From Chloroflexota bacterium (GTDB taxonomy: Bacteria > Chloroflexota > UBA6077): DNA of 47,774 nucleotides. Location of the stretch: assembly GCA_021806765.1 (NCBI GenBank), contig JAJZQR010000005.1:1-47774 (forward strand). Direction: 5' to 3'. Below, piece after piece: positions 29,424 through 38,699 of this stretch (positions are counted from its first letter, which is position 1; each line of letters starts with the position of its first letter). The notes under the pieces were generated by a model. The model was not told the DNA's origin. It saw nothing but the letters and a program-made list of their open reading frames with translations, and made no database searches. Both the position numbers and the translations under genes were made by a program.

Positions 29424-31811
29424 ATGAAACGTGAGATCGTCGAAGTCGACTGGCTGTTGATGCCGGAGGATGCCCGGGCGGTGGAGAAGCGGCTGCGCAA
29501 ACACCCCGGCATTCGGCAGGCCGAAGTAAGCCCGGTGAGCGGGCTGGCGGTGGTGGAGTACGACGAGCAGCGGGTCACCATCGAGGAGATCCAGCGAGTG
29601 GTGGCGGAATGCGGCTTCCACTGCCGGGGGGCCGTTGGACCCCGCCACCTGTTCCGCGAGATCGAGGGCCCACAGCGCGAGCACCGATCTGATCCCCCTC
29701 ACCCGATAGCAGGAGGATCGGCGCTGCCCGAGGAGGAAGGGCACGCTGCCCACGTCCATCCCAGGGGAGAGGGTGCTGCCGAGGCCGGTCCCTCACCGGA
29801 GCCGCCTCCCGGTCACGGGGGTCACGAGCAACACGGGGGGATGAGCGGGGACCTCGAGGCCATGGCCCGGGACATGCTGCGCCGGACCCTGGTCTCCATA
29901 CCGCTGACCATCCTGATCTTCCTCTACGCCCCCCTGTTCCAGCAGTTCACAGGCTTCGCCCTTCCGACCCCCTTCGGCGTGTCGCCCAACGTGGTCATGT
30001 TCATCCTGGCCACGCCGGTGGTGCTGTGGGGCGGATGGATGTTCTACGTGGACGCCTTCTACGCCCTGCGGAACCAGGTCCTGAACCTGTCGGTGCTTGT
30101 CAGCCTCTCGGTGCTGTCGGCCTACTTCTTCAGCGTGGCCGCCACCTTCTTCTTCCAGGCCGAGACCTTCTACGAGGCCGCCACGGTGCTGATGGTGTTC
30201 ATCCTGGGAGGACACTGGCTGGACCTGCGGGCGCGCAGCGGCGCATCCAACGCCATCCGAGCCCTGCTGGAGCTGGCCCCGCCGATGGCCAGGGTCGTTC
30301 GGGACGGCCAGACGGTGGAGGTCTCGACAGCCGAGGTGCAGGTGGGGGACCTGGTGCTGATCCGGCCCGGCGACAAGGTCCCAGTGGACGGAGAGGTGAC
30401 CGAGGGGGAGTCCGCAGTGAACGAGGCGATGGTCACGGGCGAGAGCCTGCCGGTGGAGAAGCGTCCGGGGAACGAGGTGATCGGCGGGACCATCAACCAA
30501 ACCGGCTCCTTCCAGTTTCGGGCCACCAAGGTGGGGGCGGACACCGCCCTGGCCCAGATCGTCCAGCTGGTTGCCGCCGCCCAGGCTTCCAGGCCTCCTG
30601 CCCAGGTGCTGGCCGACCGGGCCTCCCAGTGGCTAACCATCGCGGCCATAGTCATTGCTCCCCTGACCTTCGCCGCCTGGTACCTGGTGGGCGAGCCAGC
30701 GATCTTCGGCTTCACCCTGATGATCACCGTCCTGGTGATCGCCTGCCCCGATGCCCTGGGCCTCGCTACCCCCATGGCGGTGCAGGTGGCCACATCCATG
30801 GCCGCCCAGCGCGGCATCCTCTTCAAGAGCGCCACCGCCCTGGAGGACGCCTCGCGGCTGAAGGCAGTGATCATGGATAAGACGGGCACACTCACCAAGG
30901 GAGAGCCCGAGGTGGTGGAGATGGTGGCAGCCGAGGGGGTGAGCGAGCAGGAGTTGCTGGCGATGGCGGCGGCCGTGGAGCGGGGCTCGGAGCACCCGAT
31001 CGCGAAGGCGATCCTGAAGCGGGCAGAGGGGCTGGCGGTGCTTGAGGTGGGCGGCTTCGAGGCGATACCCGGCCATGGGGCCCGGGCAGAGGTGAATGGA
31101 CGACTGGTCCTGGTGGGGAACCCCCGGCTGATGGAGACCCGGCGGGTGGCCATGGACGGGATGCAGCAGCAGGCGGAGAGGCTGGCCTCCGAGGGGAGAA
31201 CCGTCGTCTACGTGGCCTGGGACGGCAGGATGGCAGGGCTGGTTGCAGTGGCCGATGCGCCGCGACCAACTTCCAGGGATGCTGTCCGGCGTCTCAGGGA
31301 GAGGGGCGTCGAGGTTGTCATGCTCACCGGCGACAACTGGGCGACGGCGAAGCGCATCGCCTGGGAACTCGGCATCGAGAAGATCTTTGCCGAGGTGCTG
31401 CCTACCCAGAAGGTCGACAAGGTGAAGGAGGTGCAGCGGGAGGGGAAGCTGGTGGCGATGGTAGGGGACGGGGTCAACGACGCGCCGGCCCTGGCCCAGG
31501 CCAACGTGGGGATCGCCATAGGGGCCGGCACAGACGTGGCGCTGGAGGCGGCGGACGTGGTGCTGATGCGCAGCGACCCCCTGGACGTGGCCAGGACCAT
31601 CGCCATTAGCGGCGCCACCCGGCGCAAGATGGTCCAGAACCTGTGGTACGCGGCAGGTTACAACATCATCGCCTTCCCCATCGCGGGCGGGGCCTTCTAC
31701 CCGCTCATCGGGCTGCTGCTGCGTCCGGAGATCGCCGCCTTCACCATGGCCGGCAGCTCCGTCCTGGTGACGATCAACGCGCTGCTGCTCCAGCGGACGC
31801 CGGTGGACTGA
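29424..31811 (+). CDS. P1B-type heavy-metal ATPase with CPD transmembrane motif and His-rich linker
   Basis: 795 residues. Residues 1-65 are an HMA-like fold lacking CxxC ([20 protein letters not shown]). A linker at 85-145 is rich in His ([23 protein letters not shown]). Membrane helices, the TGESLPVEK actuator motif, the phosphorylation site Asp485 in [10 protein letters not shown], the SEHPIAKAI nucleotide-binding motif and [12 protein letters not shown] are all present. The metal-site helix reads [13 protein letters not shown] (Cys441-Pro-Asp443) instead of CPC, CPH, SPC or TPC. The His-rich N-terminus resembles CopB-type pumps, so Cu export is a fair guess, but the CPD motif leaves specificity open. 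There is no adjacent regulator. Confidence 0.93.
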   Translation: MKREIVEVDWLLMPEDARAVEKRLRKHPGIRQAEVSPVSGLAVVEYDEQRVTIEEIQRVVAECGFHCRGAVGPRHLFREIEGPQREHRSDPPHPIAGGSALPEEEGHAAHVHPRGEGAAEAGPSPEPPPGHGGHEQHGGMSGDLEAMARDMLRRTLVSIPLTILIFLYAPLFQQFTGFALPTPFGVSPNVVMFILATPVVLWGGWMFYVDAFYALRNQVLNLSVLVSLSVLSAYFFSVAATFFFQAETFYEAATVLMVFILGGHWLDLRARSGASNAIRALLELAPPMARVVRDGQTVEVSTAEVQVGDLVLIRPGDKVPVDGEVTEGESAVNEAMVTGESLPVEKRPGNEVIGGTINQTGSFQFRATKVGADTALAQIVQLVAAAQASRPPAQVLADRASQWLTIAAIVIAPLTFAAWYLVGEPAIFGFTLMITVLVIACPDALGLATPMAVQVATSMAAQRGILFKSATALEDASRLKAVIMDKTGTLTKGEPEVVEMVAAEGVSEQELLAMAAAVERGSEHPIAKAILKRAEGLAVLEVGGFEAIPGHGARAEVNGRLVLVGNPRLMETRRVAMDGMQQQAERLASEGRTVVYVAWDGRMAGLVAVADAPRPTSRDAVRRLRERGVEVVMLTGDNWATAKRIAWELGIEKIFAEVLPTQKVDKVKEVQREGKLVAMVGDGVNDAPALAQANVGIAIGAGTDVALEAADVVLMRSDPLDVARTIAISGATRRKMVQNLWYAAGYNIIAFPIAGGAFYPLIGLLLRPEIAAFTMAGSSVLVTINALLLQRTPVD

Positions 31812-32040
31812 AATCACCAACGATGGCGTCGAGGAGCGGGGTGGCAGCGGCCTGACGGTGGTGACCGACGTCGCTCCTTAGCGCCGGCAGCGGACAACCT
31901 GTGCGGGGTTGTGGCCTTGGATGGTCAGATGGGGGCTTCCGTGTTGGCGGTCCGCTTCCGATACGGCCTGATGTCACATCCCGCTGAACGCCTGCCGGGT
32001 TGTTCGCGGACCGCCTTCACGAATGTGCCCAATCAACCCC

Positions 32041-32763
32041 CTACGGGTTGATGATGATCGGTGTTCCGATGTCCGCGAAGTCCCAGAAGAACTTCGCGTC
32101 GTCCAACATCAGTCCGACGCAGCCATGGCTACCAGGATAAGTGCCGAACGCCTCGGGCGGCGACCAGTAGTTGTAGTGGATCGCCGCGCCATCCTCGGTG
32201 AAGTACTGGGTGTAGAGCACGTTCTGCAAGTAGTATCCATGGGGCGAGTCCAGCGGGATCCCGACGGTGCGGGAATCCATGGTCTCATTGGCTACTCGCC
32301 TCAGGATTCTGAAGCTGCCGATGGGCGTGGGGAAGGTAGGTGTGCCTACCGTGATCAGAGCCGTGTAAACCGTTCTCCCGTTCTCGATCGCCCTGGCCAC
32401 CTGCGCGCTCCGGTCCACCTCTATCCACCGCCCTGTCATCCCCCCGGTGCTGACGTCGCCAGCCGATCTGGCCGGCCTCGTGAGGCCGCTGTAAACGTAA
32501 GCCCCGCGTTTGGTGCGAAACCAGGTGACGTTGCCCGGGAAAACCTCGTCGCCGGCCACCTGACCGAACACCGGTACCACGTCCCCCCGGACCAGTACGT
32601 CGAAGATGGGAGCCGAGATGTTCGGTGCGGTACGGGCGTTCAGTTCATCTGAAACCACCACGACGCTGAACTCCTGGGCCGAGGCCGTTCCGCCCGGTAG
32701 CAGGAGGACGCTGGCCACGACGATCAGCACAGCTATCAGGGCTGCGTGAATCCGAGCTCTCAT
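32041..32763 (-). CDS. Exported L,D-transpeptidase with N-terminal SH3-like domain
   Basis: 240 residues from the ATG at 32763 (GGAGG 9 bases upstream); the frame extends further upstream but that part is not signal-like. A signal peptide (ALIAVLIVVASVLLLPGGTASA) precedes an SH3-like segment (DELNARTAPNISAPIFDVLV). The YkuD domain ends with the catalytic motif: HYNYWSPPEAFGTYPGSHGC, then VGLMLDDAKFFWDF (the SHGCVGL Cys is the nucleophile). It makes 3-3 peptidoglycan crosslinks or attaches proteins to the wall. Its leader DNA has a perfect 8-bp hairpin with a TTCG loop at 32845-32864. It fits the envelope theme of the window. Downstream it converges with the P1B ATPase. Confidence 0.92.
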   Translation of the reverse strand: MRARIHAALIAVLIVVASVLLLPGGTASAQEFSVVVVSDELNARTAPNISAPIFDVLVRGDVVPVFGQVAGDEVFPGNVTWFRTKRGAYVYSGLTRPARSAGDVSTGGMTGRWIEVDRSAQVARAIENGRTVYTALITVGTPTFPTPIGSFRILRRVANETMDSRTVGIPLDSPHGYYLQNVLYTQYFTEDGAAIHYNYWSPPEAFGTYPGSHGCVGLMLDDAKFFWDFADIGTPIIINP

Positions 32764-33053
32764 AGCAGGATCCCTCCATACTGTGAAGTCGGCGACGCGG
32801 GCCCTCGGTCGAACAGCTCTGTACGTGAAGGGCCTCGCCGCTCTCCTCCGGCTTCGGCCGGAGGCAGAGGTTGGGGCAGGGGGCATACCCCGACGACGGG
32901 TGTTGGCCGCTTCGACCTGAGATTCTAAGCCAACTCCCATGGGGCGCTCAGCGCCGATTCAGTTTGGCCCAGTGCACCCGTCTCTGAACTGCGGCGCGAC
33001 AAGGTCCCGGTGGACGGAGTGGTGACCCGGAGGGAGTCCGCTTCCGCAGCTGA

Positions 33054-33884
33054 TCACCCGCGCCTCAGCACCATCACCACCACAGAGCCGCCGGCGAACC
33101 TCTCGAGTCGGAGCCGCCCTGGAAAGGCCAGGTAGGTTTCCTCTGGCACGGGTCGGGCGCTCATGGCATCCAACACCGGCCTTACCAGGCGAGCCTGCCA
33201 ACTGTCCGATTCCGCCAGGAAGAGGAGCACGGCGTGGCCCCCGGAGACGAGCCTCTCCAACGCCTTGTCCAGCACCAGGCGAGGGTCGGGCAGGTGGGAG
33301 AACACCCAGGTCGAGATCACAAGGTCGAAAGTCCCCTCCGGCAGGGGATCGGCCGGGAGGTCCAGATGCTGGAAGGACGCGTTCTCGGTATGGCGAAAGC
33401 GGGCCTTGGCCGCCGCCAGCATCTCCTCTGACTGATCCACTCCAAGGTAGGAGCCGAAGGGAAGCTCCATCTCCAACAGCATTCCCAGGTTCACGCCGGT
33501 ACCGCAACCCAGGTCCAGCACGCGACCCTCTCGAGGCAGGTGCTCCCTAAGGGCCCTGTTCACCTCCTGGTCCGCGTCGGCATAGAGCCAGCGTCGCCAC
33601 AGGGGGCTGGCGGCGTCGTAGATGGGGGCGACGCTGCGGTACAGCTCCGGGACGGGAATGGGGACCCGACCGAGGAGCGCCAGGCCGCAGGCGGCCTCAG
33701 CGAGGCCTGCCGAGCGGAGCACAGGGGATGGAAGCGCTGCAAACCGGGCTGCGGATCGCCGGCAGATGCCGGGGCCGGGCACGAGCTGCCACAGCCCTGC
33801 GTAAAGCCGGCCGCCGATAAGGAGCCCTAGCCCATCGGCTATGGCCGAGGCCGCGATCCAACGAAGAAGCGTCCTGCCGTTCAT
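33054..33884 (-). CDS. SAM-dependent methyltransferase with N-terminal hydrophobic region
   Basis: 276 residues from the ATG at 33884 with GGAGG 8 bases upstream. Residues 10-60 are hydrophobic (LLRWIAASAIADGLGLLIGG) and suggest membrane association. The class I methyltransferase domain starts near residue 80 (LYRSVAPIYDAASPLWRRWL) and has motif I VLDLGCGTGVNLG, the acidic loop YLGVDQSEEM, and motif IV FDLVISTWVFSHLPDP. It resembles UbiE-type and phospholipid N-methyltransferases. The substrate is not readable from the sequence. It is divergent from the arsR/CDF pair at 34203. Confidence 0.87.
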   Translation of the reverse strand: MNGRTLLRWIAASAIADGLGLLIGGRLYAGLWQLVPGPGICRRSAARFAALPSPVLRSAGLAEAACGLALLGRVPIPVPELYRSVAPIYDAASPLWRRWLYADADQEVNRALREHLPREGRVLDLGCGTGVNLGMLLEMELPFGSYLGVDQSEEMLAAAKARFRHTENASFQHLDLPADPLPEGTFDLVISTWVFSHLPDPRLVLDKALERLVSGGHAVLLFLAESDSWQARLVRPVLDAMSARPVPEETYLAFPGRLRLERFAGGSVVVMVLRRG

Positions 33885-34202
33885 CCTTTTGCCTCCAACA
33901 GAACCAGCTCTATCGTACCCGTGCCGCACCGCAATGGATATGCCGAGAGTTGACCTGCTGGCACACCAGTTGCCCCTCCACTTCCTGGGCGCCGCCGTCG
34001 CTGGTGCGTGGATCGTGTTCACCGCCCTCCGAGGCTGGCATCATTAGTGGCGCCGTCCTGGTGACGGACTCGCCGGAGTGAGGCCCGCACTCCCAAACCC
34101 GGCCTGAGGAGCGGTGCTGCCGAGATGCTGGCTTCATCCCTTCCCGATGGCGTATCATTACGATTAGGCGGTCACTTTTTGGTTGGGCACAGGAGTTGAG
34201 AG

Positions 34203-34631
34203 ATGATCTCACGGCAGGGGGGATTAGAGGCTGAAGCGGGGCGTTGCCGAGACCACGGCGCCGACCCGGCGCGGGTGGCCCGGGGGCGGGAACTCCTACT
34301 GGACGACGAGGACTTCTTCCTCCTGGCGGAGACCTTCCGCACCCTGGCCGACGCCACCCGGGCCAAGATCGTCTACAGCCTCCTGCACCAGGAGCTGTGC
34401 ACCTGCGATCTGGCCGCCCTCACCGGTGTCTCGGAGGCTGCCGCCTCCCAGCACCTGAAGATGCTGCGCCAGCTCCGGGTGGTCAAGACCCGCCGGGAGG
34501 GCAAGCTCGTCTACTACGCCCTGGACGACGGCCACGTCCGAACCCTGCTCACCGTGGCCCTATCCCACTTCGAGCACGGCCCCGCTCCGGAACAGTCCGG
34601 CCAGTCGTTGGCAGGCGAGGAAGGGCGGTGA
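34203..34631 (+). CDS. ArsR/SmtB-family metal sensor (CadC/CzrA-like)
   Basis: 142 residues. The winged helix-turn-helix spans about 42-105 (FRTLADATRAKIVYSLLHQE; VSEAAASQHLKMLRQLRVVK; wing TRREGKLVYYAL). ELCTCDL (Cys66, Cys68) matches the alpha-3 Cd/Pb site of CadC. Asp109, His111, His122 and His125 in DDGHVRTLLTVALSHFEH match the alpha-5 Zn/Co site of SmtB and CzrA. It lies 28 bases upstream of a cation diffusion facilitator gene, so it should derepress that exporter with Zn, Cd, Pb or Co. The first 35 residues are an unusual Arg/Gly extension. Unlike the mer operon, no clear long palindrome is seen upstream. Confidence 0.92.
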   Translation: MISRQGGLEAEAGRCRDHGADPARVARGRELLLDDEDFFLLAETFRTLADATRAKIVYSLLHQELCTCDLAALTGVSEAAASQHLKMLRQLRVVKTRREGKLVYYALDDGHVRTLLTVALSHFEHGPAPEQSGQSLAGEEGR

Positions 34632-34659
34632 ACTGCGCCGCCGTGGCCCGGAGGATTCT

Positions 34660-35537
34660 TTGACCGAGCTGCCGTCGACCGGCCACCGCCGTCGCCTCGC
34701 CCTCGTCCTGGGGCTCACGTCGGTCTACTTGGTCGTGGAGGTGGTCGGCGCCCTCCTCACCGGAAGCCTGGCGCTCCTGGCCGACGCCGGTCACATGCTG
34801 ACCGACCTGAGGGGCTCGGCCTATCCCTCTTCGCCATCTGGTTCGCCCAGCGCCCAGCCACACCGGAGAAGACCTACGGCTACTACCGCACGGAGATCTT
34901 GGCGGCCCTGGCCAACGCCGCGGTGCTCTTCCTGATCGCCGGCTACATCTTCTACGAGGCGTACAGGCGGTTTCAGGCGTCGCCCTCAGTGGAGGCCGGG
35001 CCGATGCTCGCCGTGGCCGGGGCGGGCCTGGTGGTGAACTTGGTGGGGATCTGGCTGCTCCACCGGGGCGCCGGGGAAAGCCTGAACGTCCAGGGTGCCT
35101 TCCTGGAGGTGGTGAGCGACGCCCTGAGCTCCCTTGGGGTGATGGTAGCGGGGGCCGTCGTGCTCGTCACCGGCTTCTACCTGATCGACCCCATCTTCAG
35201 CGTCCTCATCGGTCTCTTCATCCTACCTCGCACCTGGCGGCTCCTCGGACAAGCCCTGAACGTCCTGCTGGAGGGCACGCCGTCCCACATCAACCTGGCG
35301 GAGGTGCGCCAGGGGATGCTGGCTGTGCCTGGGGTGCTCGATGTCCACGACCTGCACGTCTGGACCATCACCTCGGGCTTCGAGGCCATGAGCGCCCACG
35401 TTCGGATAGATAGGATTGCCGACCGCCGTCGGCTGCTGGAGGAGCTGCAGAGGCTGGCGCGGGACCGCTTCAGCATCGAGCACGTTACCCTCCAGTTCGA
35501 GGAGGAGAATCTGGAGGAGACCCGCATTCACGAGTGA
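34660..35537 (+). pseudogene. Cation diffusion facilitator (CzcD-like), interrupted by one frameshift
   Basis: Frame 1 gives RRLALVLGLTSVYLVVEVVG, then LLADAGHMLTDL with the HxxxD metal site. The rest continues in another frame from about 34815 (GLGLSLFAIWFAQRPATPEK, then TYGYYRTEILAALANAAVLF). The protein then runs normally to its end with the second site VVSDALSSLG (normally HxxxD; here Ser replaces His) and the cytoplasmic domain VLDVHDLHVWTITSGF. One added base near 34815 restores an intact ~292-residue transporter. As in pspA, everything else is conserved, so a sequencing error is possible. It exports Zn/Cd/Co under the ArsR protein just upstream. Confidence 0.85.
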
Positions 35538-35740
35538 TCGTGGGATGAAACGAAGCGCCGGCAGAGTGCCGCGGCGATGCGCGGGTTCGCCCCAAGGGGT
35601 ATGGAAGTTGTGGGTCGGGGAGCGCCCGTGGCGGAGGGAGCGCCCATCGACTGGGCTGTCGGCTGGCTTGCCGTCGACTGGACTACCGGCTCCTGCTTCT
35701 TCGTTCCCACCATCAGGACGTTCCTGGACGGACGGTGGTC
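35528..35740 (-). pseudogene. C-terminal relic of a second VanW-family protein
   Basis: On the minus strand the frame reads EDHRPSRNVLMVGTKKQEPV, almost identical to the end of the intact VanW protein (YQPSRNVLMVGTKKP), then continues VQSTASQPTAQSMGAPSATG to a stop at 35528. The G5/VanW body is missing. It lies just beyond the DUF881 stop and overlaps the CDF end by 10 bases. It marks the ghost of a paralogous gene or a recombination scar. Confidence 0.6.
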
Positions 35741-35800
35741 CTCAGCCCGACCTCCACGGCGCGCCGCCCCAGTTTCGGTCGCGAGAGCCCGCGTGTCCCC

Positions 35801-36514
35801 TTACCCGGGATCACCCTGGCTGGCATATCGACCGGGGAGCCGGCCCGAGAAAGCGGGCAGCCGCAGCTCTCTGGCCCGCGAAACCTTGAACTGCAGGCCG
35901 TACTTCCTGACGCTCTCCTTGAGGCGCTGCAACCGTGGGGACGAACCTAGCATCTCTTCCATGGCCGGTGGGCCGATAGCCACGATGCTGTATGGTGAGG
36001 ACATCATGGTGTCGTTGACGAGAAGGCTTCGGCTCACGCTATAGAAGGAAGTGCTGTTCACCACCCGCTCGTCTCCAACCGCTATCGCCTCGGCTCCTGA
36101 TTGCCAGAGAACGGCCACGACGTCGCGAACGTCGTAGTCCTGAATTACGTACTGGCTGGCGTCATCCCCTGCCGGGATGCTCTTGAGGCTGCTATCGTCC
36201 AAGATCACCTGAACGCCTGGCCCCACTACCGGAACCAGGCCGGCCAGCAACCGCTGAGCCTCCAACTCGCTGTTCAGACTCCCCAGGGCGGACTTGCGCT
36301 CCGAGGCATCCTTTTGAAGTCCGGCAAGCTCCGTCCGCCGCTCCGAGAGGGCCTGCTTGAGTGTCCTCTGCTCCGCCTCTAGCCGATTGATGGTCTCCTT
36401 GCCAAGCTCGCGCGGAGAATCGGGTGCCGCGGGAACCCCCGTGGACGGCGCCTGCAACCCCATGGACATGAGTAGCCCGAGGATGAAGCCTGCCACAGTC
36501 AGCCATCGAGGCAT
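35801..36514 (-). CDS. DUF881-family exported protein
   Basis: 237 residues from the ATG at 36514. A membrane anchor (WLTVAGFILGLLMSMGLQ) is followed by a coiled coil (INRLEAEQRTLKQALSERRT, then SALGSLNSELEAQRLLAGLV). The DUF881 domain has GPGVQVILDDSS, YVIQDYDVRDVVAVLWQSGA and EAIAVGDERVVNSTSFYSVS. These proteins are common next to division or envelope genes of Gram-positives, where they are inferred to work at the cell wall. It is the last complete gene of the minus-strand HflKC operon. Biochemical function is unknown. Confidence 0.87.
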   Translation of the reverse strand: MPRWLTVAGFILGLLMSMGLQAPSTGVPAAPDSPRELGKETINRLEAEQRTLKQALSERRTELAGLQKDASERKSALGSLNSELEAQRLLAGLVPVVGPGVQVILDDSSLKSIPAGDDASQYVIQDYDVRDVVAVLWQSGAEAIAVGDERVVNSTSFYSVSRSLLVNDTMMSSPYSIVAIGPPAMEEMLGSSPRLQRLKESVRKYGLQFKVSRARELRLPAFSGRLPGRYASQGDPG

Positions 36515-36559
36515 GATCAGCCGGTCAGGTGGCACAGGCTGCAGAAGGGAGTACGGCGA

Positions 36560-37711
36560 TCACGGCCGTGCTCCCGAGGCCGGCGAACTCGTGGGCAATT
36601 GGTCGAGGATCCGAACAGTCACCCCTCCTCCATTCCTTCCGGGCTCCACGATGTACTTCTTGGCCCTGGACAGGATCTTCTCCATTGCCTCGGTGTACAG
36701 CCGGTACCTGGTGACCTCCGGCCCGTAGATCCTCGCGTCCTTCTGATACTGGCCCAGCGTGTCGGCAAAGCGCTGGGCCTCGCCGCGAGCCCGGTTGACG
36801 ACGTCCGTCCCGTAGCCCTCGGCCTCCCGCAGCTGCTTCTGCGCCTCGCCCCGGGCCTGGGGGATGATGCTGTTGGTGTAGCCCTGGGCATCGTTGATGA
36901 GCTTGTTCTTCTCCTCGGCAGCGCTGGCCACATCGCGGAAGGCCAGGGCCACGTCACCCGGCGGGACGATCTCCTGGAGGTCGACGCTCACCAGCTCGAG
37001 ACCGCTTCTGTAACCGTCCAGCGCCTGCTGGGCTCGCTCCCTGGCCCGCCGCTGCAGCTCGGTCCGGCCGCTCGTCAGCAGCGCGTCCACCTGCATGCTC
37101 CCGGCGAGCTCCGTGAAGGCGGACTTCACGACGGTTCGCAACAGTGGGTCCTCGTTGTAGTCGACGCGGAACAGGTAGTCGGCCGGCTCCTTGACGCGGT
37201 ACTGAACGATGGCTTTCGCGGTCAGCAGGTTCTCGTCACCGGTCAGGAGCTGGATCTCCTCGGGGGGATGGACCTCCGCCGGGTGGCCGGGCAGCGTCAT
37301 GCCTATGCCCTCGCGCCGGACCTGGGCCACGTTGACCGTACGTGCGGCCTCGAAAGGCCACGGAAGGTGCCATCGCAGGCCCGGGGTGACTCTCGCCTGG
37401 ACCACCTTGCCGAAGCGAGTCACCACCGCCGCCTCACCCGGGCTGACCAGGTACGTGCCAGAGAGAAGGTAGAAGGCGAGGGCCAAGCCGGCCAGAACCT
37501 TCCCGAGATGGCGGTAGCGCCGGAGGTGGCCGAAAGCGCCGCCGAGGTCCTGGCGGACCGCCCTGGCCGTCGGGCCCGAGCCCGCGACTGCCGCGCCCGT
37601 GAGCGACCGCAGTCGGTTCACAGCCCCTCCCGCCCGGTCGATTTGACCTCCGGGGCTCGCGGGCTCTGGGTCCTGCGCCGGGCTGCTGCTCTGGTCCACG
37701 GATTTCGACAT
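36560..37711 (-). CDS. hflK: HflK-type SPFH protease modulator
   Basis: 383 residues from the ATG at 37711, where AGGAGG lies 6 bases upstream; the ribosome site overlaps the hflC end. A Pro/Gly-rich N-terminus leads to a membrane helix (LAGLALAFYLLSGTYLVSPG). The SPFH domain follows (EAAVVTRFGKVVQARVTPGL, RWHLPWPFE; then LTGDENLLTAKAIVQYRVKE). The C-terminal coiled coil is typical (DVASAAEEKNKLINDAQGYT, then IPQARGEAQKQLREAEGYGT). HflK and HflC assemble a cage around the FtsH protease. No ftsH is in the window. Gene order hflC then hflK is reversed from the usual one. Confidence 0.93.
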   Translation of the reverse strand: MSKSVDQSSSPAQDPEPASPGGQIDRAGGAVNRLRSLTGAAVAGSGPTARAVRQDLGGAFGHLRRYRHLGKVLAGLALAFYLLSGTYLVSPGEAAVVTRFGKVVQARVTPGLRWHLPWPFEAARTVNVAQVRREGIGMTLPGHPAEVHPPEEIQLLTGDENLLTAKAIVQYRVKEPADYLFRVDYNEDPLLRTVVKSAFTELAGSMQVDALLTSGRTELQRRARERAQQALDGYRSGLELVSVDLQEIVPPGDVALAFRDVASAAEEKNKLINDAQGYTNSIIPQARGEAQKQLREAEGYGTDVVNRARGEAQRFADTLGQYQKDARIYGPEVTRYRLYTEAMEKILSRAKKYIVEPGRNGGGVTVRILDQLPTSSPASGARP

Positions 37712-37721
37712 CGTCCGCCTC

Positions 37722-38675
37722 CTATCGCCCACCCGGCGCTGGCTGCCCCGTCGTGCCCGAGGGAGGCGCGGTGGGTTGCGGGGATGCCGCCCTGGGAGCC
37801 GTCTGGGCGCTGTTCAGGTAGCGCAGCAGCTCGGAGTCAGAGGGCAAGACGATGGTCGTCTTGTCGTCTACGAACTTCCCGTAGGACTCCAGGGTCCGGA
37901 TGAACTGGTAGAACTCCGGGTCCTGGCCGAAGGCCTCCGCGTAGATCCGCATGGCTTCGGCATCCCCCTGGCCGCGCAACTGCTCGGCCTTGGCGTAGGC
38001 CTCGGAGAGGAGCACCTTCTGCTGGCGCTCGGCCTCGGCGCGGATCTTGGCCGCCTCCTCGCTGCCCTCCGAGCGATAGCGGCGGGCGATCTGCTCTCTC
38101 TCGGCCTTCATCCTGGCAAATACCGCCTGGCGGTTCGCGTCCGGGAAGTTCAGCAGTTTGAGCTGCACATCCACCAGTTGGATGCCGTAGCCCTCGGCTC
38201 GTCGGGAGCTGCCCTGGGTCACCTGCTGGATCAGCCCGGGCAGCTTGAACTGCTCGGTCTGGGTCGTCACCAGCGAGGCCAGCTCCTGCTGGCCCAGCGC
38301 CACCCCCAGCTCGGACTTCACTATGTCCGCGAGTCGCGTCTCGGCGCCGCTCCTGTCGCCAACGCTTACCAGGAACTGGACCGGGTCCGCCAACCGCCAG
38401 CTTACGTAGCTCTCCACCCGGATGGCCTTCTTGTCGGCGGTCAAATACTCGGCCTGGTCGGGGCTGTAGATCTGGAGGCGCTTGTTGAATCGCTGAACAG
38501 ACTGGATGGGATCGGGCAGCTTGGCATAGAGTCCGGACTCCGTGATGGCGGCGACCGGCTGGCCAAACTGGGTCAGCACCGCGGCCTCGGTCTCGTCTAC
38601 GGTGAAGAAGACGAGATTGGCCGCCACGAAGACAACCGCGAACAGGACGACGACTAGCAGGCCCTTCACTCTCAT
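37722..38675 (-). CDS. hflC: HflC-type SPFH protease modulator
   Basis: 317 residues. The membrane helix (LLVVVLFAVVFVAANLVFFT) precedes VDETEAAVLTQFGQPVAAIT and the PDPIQSVQRFNKRLQIY motif of HflC. Further HflC features are YLTADKKAIRVESYVSWRLA, QLVDVQLKLLNFPDANRQAV and the SEGSEEAAKIRAEAERQQ coiled coil, then YAEAFGQDPEFYQFIRTLES. It pairs with HflK in the FtsH-modulating complex in the membrane. It lies between the CDF-HflK fusion and hflK, 24 and 10 bases apart, in one operon. No anomalies. Confidence 0.95.
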   Translation of the reverse strand: MRVKGLLVVVLFAVVFVAANLVFFTVDETEAAVLTQFGQPVAAITESGLYAKLPDPIQSVQRFNKRLQIYSPDQAEYLTADKKAIRVESYVSWRLADPVQFLVSVGDRSGAETRLADIVKSELGVALGQQELASLVTTQTEQFKLPGLIQQVTQGSSRRAEGYGIQLVDVQLKLLNFPDANRQAVFARMKAEREQIARRYRSEGSEEAAKIRAEAERQQKVLLSEAYAKAEQLRGQGDAEAMRIYAEAFGQDPEFYQFIRTLESYGKFVDDKTTIVLPSDSELLRYLNSAQTAPRAASPQPTAPPSGTTGQPAPGGR

Positions 38676-38699
38676 GGGACGTACTTCCCTCCGTGTCTA

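Noticed and set aside
32845..32864. Perfect 8-bp TTCG hairpin taken as a terminator
   Set aside because: It lies in the leader side of the L,D-transpeptidase gene with no U tract on either strand; mentioned only as a structure.
33934..34047. Possible 37-residue membrane peptide on the plus strand
   Set aside because: It has a hydrophobic segment but no ribosome site and lies in the divergent promoter region of two genes.
34140..34200. Operator for the second ArsR protein (ATCATTACGAT)
   Set aside because: The symmetry is short and imperfect and could occur by chance; it is not comparable to the mer operator.
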